Assembly: GCA_020854925.1 (NCBI GenBank)
Contig: JAHKLV010000014.1
Span: forward strand, 1 to 8,013
Source of the DNA: Candidatus Methanofastidiosia archaeon
GTDB lineage: Archaea; Methanobacteriota_B; Thermococci; Methanofastidiosales; NM3
DNA length: 8,013 bases
Reading direction: 5' to 3'
Translations under genes and position numbers: made by a program
Shown: piece by piece, positions 5,863 to 8,013 of the stretch
Layout of the letters: every line of letters begins with the position of its first letter
Numbering within the stretch: the first letter of the stretch is position 1
The notes under the pieces: generated by a model
Database searches by the model: none
What the model saw: the letters and a program-made list of their open reading frames with translations, nothing else
What the model was told of the DNA's origin: nothing

Positions 5863-6614
5863 TATCTCACCTCTATGCCCCGCGCGGCAAGGTAGTCCTT
5901 GACGTCCCGCACGGTGTAGGTGCCGTAGTGGAAGATGGATGCGGCAAGCGCCGCGTCCGCCCCGCCCACGGCTAGCGCGTCGTGTATCGAGGAAAGCGTT
6001 CCCGCCCCGCCGGATGCGATGACGGGTATGGAGAGCGCCGAGGTCGCCGCCCTGAGCAGCTCCAGGTCGTAGCCGGCCTTCGTGCCGTCGCAGTCCATGG
6101 AGGTGAGAAGGATCTCCCCCGCGCCCATGCGCTCGACGTCCTTCATCCACGCGAGCGCGTCGATGCCGGTGTTGGTCCTGCCCCCATGGATGTAGACCTC
6201 CCAGCCCGCGCCGCCGCGCTTGGCGTCGACGGCAATGACGATGCACTGGCTGCCGAAGTAGCGGGATGACTCGCGCACAATATCGGGATGCTGGACCGCG
6301 GCGGTGTTGAGCGACACCTTGTCGGCGCCGGCCTTGAGGATGCGCTCGATAGCCGGCACCGTGCCGATGCCCCCGCCCACGGTAAAGGGGATAAAGATTT
6401 CCCGTGCCACCCGGCGCACCATGTCCACTACCGTGTCCCGGCGCTCGTGCGATGCGGTGATGTCGAGGAAGACAAGCTCGTCAGCGCCCTGTTCGTCGTA
6501 GCGCTTTCCGAGCTCCACCGGGTCGCCCGCATCGCGGATGTCCACGAAGTTCGTTCCCTTCACCACCCGGCCGCCGTCGACGTCAAGGCAGGGTATTATT
6601 CGTTTTGCCAGCAT
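5859..6614 (-). CDS. hisF: Imidazole glycerol phosphate synthase, cyclase subunit
   Basis: HisF uses ammonia delivered by HisH to convert PRFAR to imidazole glycerol phosphate and AICAR. The 251-residue TIM barrel has the family's normal length. The N-terminus MLAKRIIPCLDVDGGRVVKG carries catalytic D11, and VIAVDAKR carries the second catalytic Asp, D130. VGGGIG (79-84), GGRTNTGIDALAW (144-156), LLTSMDCDGTKAGYDLEL (169-186) and VIASGGAG (198-205) are the substrate- and phosphate-binding loops. I chose the ATG at 6614 because GGTGG lies 5 bases upstream and it gives the canonical N-terminus. The in-frame ATG at 6626 adds four residues and has no Shine-Dalgarno sequence. The gene begins inside the 3' end of hisH (19-base overlap), consistent with balanced synthesis of the two subunits. 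It ends in TGA overlapping the TTG of the next gene. Confidence 0.97.
   Translation of the reverse strand: MLAKRIIPCLDVDGGRVVKGTNFVDIRDAGDPVELGKRYDEQGADELVFLDITASHERRDTVVDMVRRVAREIFIPFTVGGGIGTVPAIERILKAGADKVSLNTAAVQHPDIVRESSRYFGSQCIVIAVDAKRGGAGWEVYIHGGRTNTGIDALAWMKDVERMGAGEILLTSMDCDGTKAGYDLELLRAATSALSIPVIASGGAGTLSSIHDALAVGGADAALAASIFHYGTYTVRDVKDYLAARGIEVRY
5866..5873 (-). promoter_or_regulatory. Ribosome binding site deciding the TTG start of hisA-hisI-hisE
   Basis: GAGGTGAG on the - strand lies inside the last codons of hisF, three bases before the TTG at 5862. It matches the archaeal anti-Shine-Dalgarno sequence well and supports TTG as the true start despite its rarity. Confidence 0.6.
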
Positions 6615-7180
6615 GAGAACCACCATGTGAGGAGGGATAGGCCGTACGGACCGCTTTTTTCCGGGTGGAACTGGAAGGCGGTCACGTCGTCCCGCCGCAC
6701 CGCCGAGACGAAGTCGCCGTAGTAGTCGGTAAGGGCGAGCGCGTGCGCCGACGACTCGACGCGGTACGAGTTGACAAAGTATGCCCAGCCTTCCGGCATG
6801 CCCTCGCCGAGGGGGCGTACCGTGTTCCACCCTATCTGGGGGACCTTCCCACGGGTAAATCGGGTGCACGTTCCCCGCATGATGCCGAAGCCCTCGTATC
6901 CGGGGCTTTCCTCGCTTCCCTCAAAGAGGATCTGCAGGCCGAGGCAGATGCCGAGAAACGGCGTGCCGTCCTCCACCTGCCTTCGCAGCGGCTCGAAGAT
7001 GCCCCGGGAGCGCAGGTTGTCCACCATGGACCCGAACGAGCCCTGCCCCGGAAAGACGAGCGCGTCCACGCTGGGGATCTCGTCGGCACTGCGGAGTATC
7101 CGCGCCTCCTGCCCGATGTAGGTGAGCGCGTTGTAGACGCTGGCGATGTTGCCGGCACCGTAATCGATGATCCCTATCAC
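6596..7180 (-). CDS. hisH: Imidazole glycerol phosphate synthase, glutamine amidotransferase subunit
   Basis: HisH hydrolyses glutamine and channels ammonia to HisF. The 194-residue protein is a class I (triad) amidotransferase. The nucleophile C79 is in GICLGLQILFEGSEE, and H172 and E174 lie in FQFHPEKSG. The N-terminus MIGIIDYGAGNIASVYNAL and the segment FPGQGSFGSM (43-52), which includes the oxyanion-region glycine motif, are typical. The start is GTG at 7180, overlapping the hisB stop as GTGA, with the G-rich AAGGGGGT shortly upstream. The 3' end overlaps hisF by 19 bases. The last residues (LTWWFSCWQNE) are encoded largely by the overlapping region, so the C-terminus is probably constrained by the hisF ribosome binding site and start. 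Confidence 0.96.
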   Translation of the reverse strand: MIGIIDYGAGNIASVYNALTYIGQEARILRSADEIPSVDALVFPGQGSFGSMVDNLRSRGIFEPLRRQVEDGTPFLGICLGLQILFEGSEESPGYEGFGIMRGTCTRFTRGKVPQIGWNTVRPLGEGMPEGWAYFVNSYRVESSAHALALTDYYGDFVSAVRRDDVTAFQFHPEKSGPYGLSLLTWWFSCWQNE

Positions 7181-7767
7181 TCGAGGACCCCCTTCGTGCT
7201 TGGTATGTCGTCAAGCGCCCGGGGGTCGAGCGAGCACGCCATCTTCATGGCCTTGCCAAACGCCTTGAACACCGACTCCGCCTTGTGGTGGTCGTTCCTT
7301 CCCTCAAGCACCCGCACGGCAACGGCCGCGCGCAGCGTGTCGGCAACCCCCTTGAAGAAATCGTAGAGCAGGTCGCTGTCAAGCTCCCCGATGAATCGCC
7401 GCTGGTAGTCGCAGCGGTACGTGAGTGTCGGCCTGCCGCTGATGTCCACCGCCACGACGGAAAGCGCCTCGTCCATGGGAAAGACGAAGTACCCCGCCCG
7501 ATTGATGCCTCTCCGGTCTCCGAGCGCCTTGTCAAAGGCGGCGCCAAGCGCTATGCCCACGTCCTCGACAAGGTGGTGCTGGTCGACCTCGAGGTCCCCT
7601 GATGCCGCTATCCTCAGGTCAAAGAGCCCGTGTTTCGCGAAGGCAGCGAGCATGTGATTGAGAAACCCGAGGGGCGTGGCGATGTCGGACATCCCGGTGC
7701 CGTCAAGCGAGAGGGAGACCGTTATGGCGGTCTCGCCCGTGGTACGGTCTATGACCGCTTCCCTCAT
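7177..7767 (-). CDS. hisB: Imidazoleglycerol-phosphate dehydratase
   Basis: This manganese-dependent enzyme dehydrates imidazole glycerol phosphate to imidazole acetol phosphate. The 196 residues match the monofunctional form; there is no fused histidinol-phosphatase domain. Metal- and substrate-binding motifs are visible in two repeats: GFLNHMLAAFAKHG (34-47) and DQHHLVEDVGI (62-72) in the first, NDHHKAESVFKAFGKA (158-173) in the second, with STKGVLE at the C-terminus. The paired HH-E clusters (H64, H65, E68 and H160, H161, E164) are intact. The start is ATG at 7767 with GGAGGGAG six bases upstream. A longer in-frame extension to 7962 is only the antiparallel reading of hisC codons. It overlaps hisC by ATGA and hisH by GTGA. 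Confidence 0.97.
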   Translation of the reverse strand: MREAVIDRTTGETAITVSLSLDGTGMSDIATPLGFLNHMLAAFAKHGLFDLRIAASGDLEVDQHHLVEDVGIALGAAFDKALGDRRGINRAGYFVFPMDEALSVVAVDISGRPTLTYRCDYQRRFIGELDSDLLYDFFKGVADTLRAAVAVRVLEGRNDHHKAESVFKAFGKAMKMACSLDPRALDDIPSTKGVLE

Positions 7768-8013
7768 GGCCGCTCCCTCCGTATTTCTCCCATGGCCGCA
7801 AGCACCTGTGCGGTGTTCTCGTGCGTGCCCACGCTGATGCGGATGCATCCTTCCAGCAGCGGATAGCTGCTGCGGTCCCGCACGAGGATGCCGCGGGCCT
7901 CCAGTGACCTTGCCACGTCCGTGGCGTCGGGGCCCACCCGGCAGACGACGAAGTTCGCGCACGAGTCAAACGTCTCGTAGCCAAGGGCGCGTAGCCCCTC
8001 GATGAGCCTTGTG
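7764..8013 (-). CDS. hisC: Histidinol-phosphate aminotransferase, C-terminal end (start outside window)
   Basis: Eighty-two C-terminal residues are visible, running in from the right edge. They resemble the small domain of PLP-dependent HisC: GYETFDSCANFVVCRVG, then a helix, ARGILVRDRSSYPLLEG, and IRISVGTHENTAQVLAAM, whose Arg in IRISVG corresponds to the substrate-carboxylate-binding Arg of the family. The PLP lysine lies upstream, outside the window. The gene ends in TGA overlapping the hisB ATG (ATGA), which fixes it as the upstream member of the operon. The enzyme would transaminate imidazole acetol phosphate to histidinol phosphate. The general aminotransferase fold is certain. The HisC identity rests on the C-terminal motif and on position in a his operon. 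Confidence 0.92.
   Translation of the reverse strand, partial: TRLIEGLRALGYETFDSCANFVVCRVGPDATDVARSLEARGILVRDRSSYPLLEGCIRISVGTHENTAQVLAAMGEIRRERP

Noticed and set aside
4930..5895. 321-codon + strand frame antisense to hisA-hisI-hisE
   Set aside because: It is the complement of well-conserved enzyme domains and has no motif or ribosome binding site of its own.
5863..6246. N-terminal extension of the HisA frame up to an ATG at 6246
   Set aside because: This part reads across hisF in another frame and gives Arg/His/Gly-rich sequence. The HisA fold begins at IIPSIDIMGGK, so the TTG at 5862 is preferred.

Overview
The window looks like chromosomal DNA from a GC-rich archaeon, most likely a euryarchaeote (a methanogen or relative). 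The evidence is a stand-alone THUMP protein of the archaeal/eukaryotic COG1818 type, an AT-rich TATA-like element close to its start codon, U-tract terminators, and a compact his operon with GTG and TTG starts. The exact lineage cannot be fixed from this sequence. There are no mobile elements, CRISPR arrays, tRNAs or rRNAs. Coding density is very high, and long antisense reading frames shadow the real genes.

Left part, + strand (1-2675). The 3' portion of an HD-domain nucleotide phosphohydrolase gene (COG1078/SAMHD1-like; its start lies before the window) is followed 12 bases later by a TrkH-type potassium transporter gene. The transporter frame is continuous from 1197 to 2675 except for one in-frame TGA at 1377-1379, inside the second predicted membrane segment. 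TGA is clearly a stop elsewhere in the window, so this is a nonsense mutation, a sequencing error or a recoding event.

Middle, - strand (2694-3191). A THUMP-domain RNA-binding protein gene converges on trkH with an 18-base gap. Its short upstream region has a TATA-like element, a perfect 10-bp palindrome and probably leaderless initiation. The 212-base space between this gene and hisD also holds a GC-rich island of three consecutive hairpins in AT-rich sequence, and a hairpin/U-tract terminator at the end of the his operon.

Right part, - strand (3404-8013). This is a histidine biosynthesis operon in the order hisC (3' end only), hisB, hisH, hisF, hisA-hisI-hisE, hisD. Most neighbours overlap by 4 bases, so translation is probably coupled. 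The notable gene is a single 409-residue polypeptide joining HisA, HisI and HisE, which puts three consecutive steps (PR-ATP to PR-AMP to ProFAR to PRFAR) on one chain. HisH and HisF then use PRFAR to make imidazole glycerol phosphate, HisB dehydrates it, HisC transaminates the product, and HisD oxidises histidinol to histidine. hisG and a histidinol-phosphatase are not in the window.

I did not find a convincing new defence or mobile system. The points most worth a second look are the HisA-HisI-HisE fusion, the in-frame TGA in trkH, and the hairpin island before the THUMP gene.
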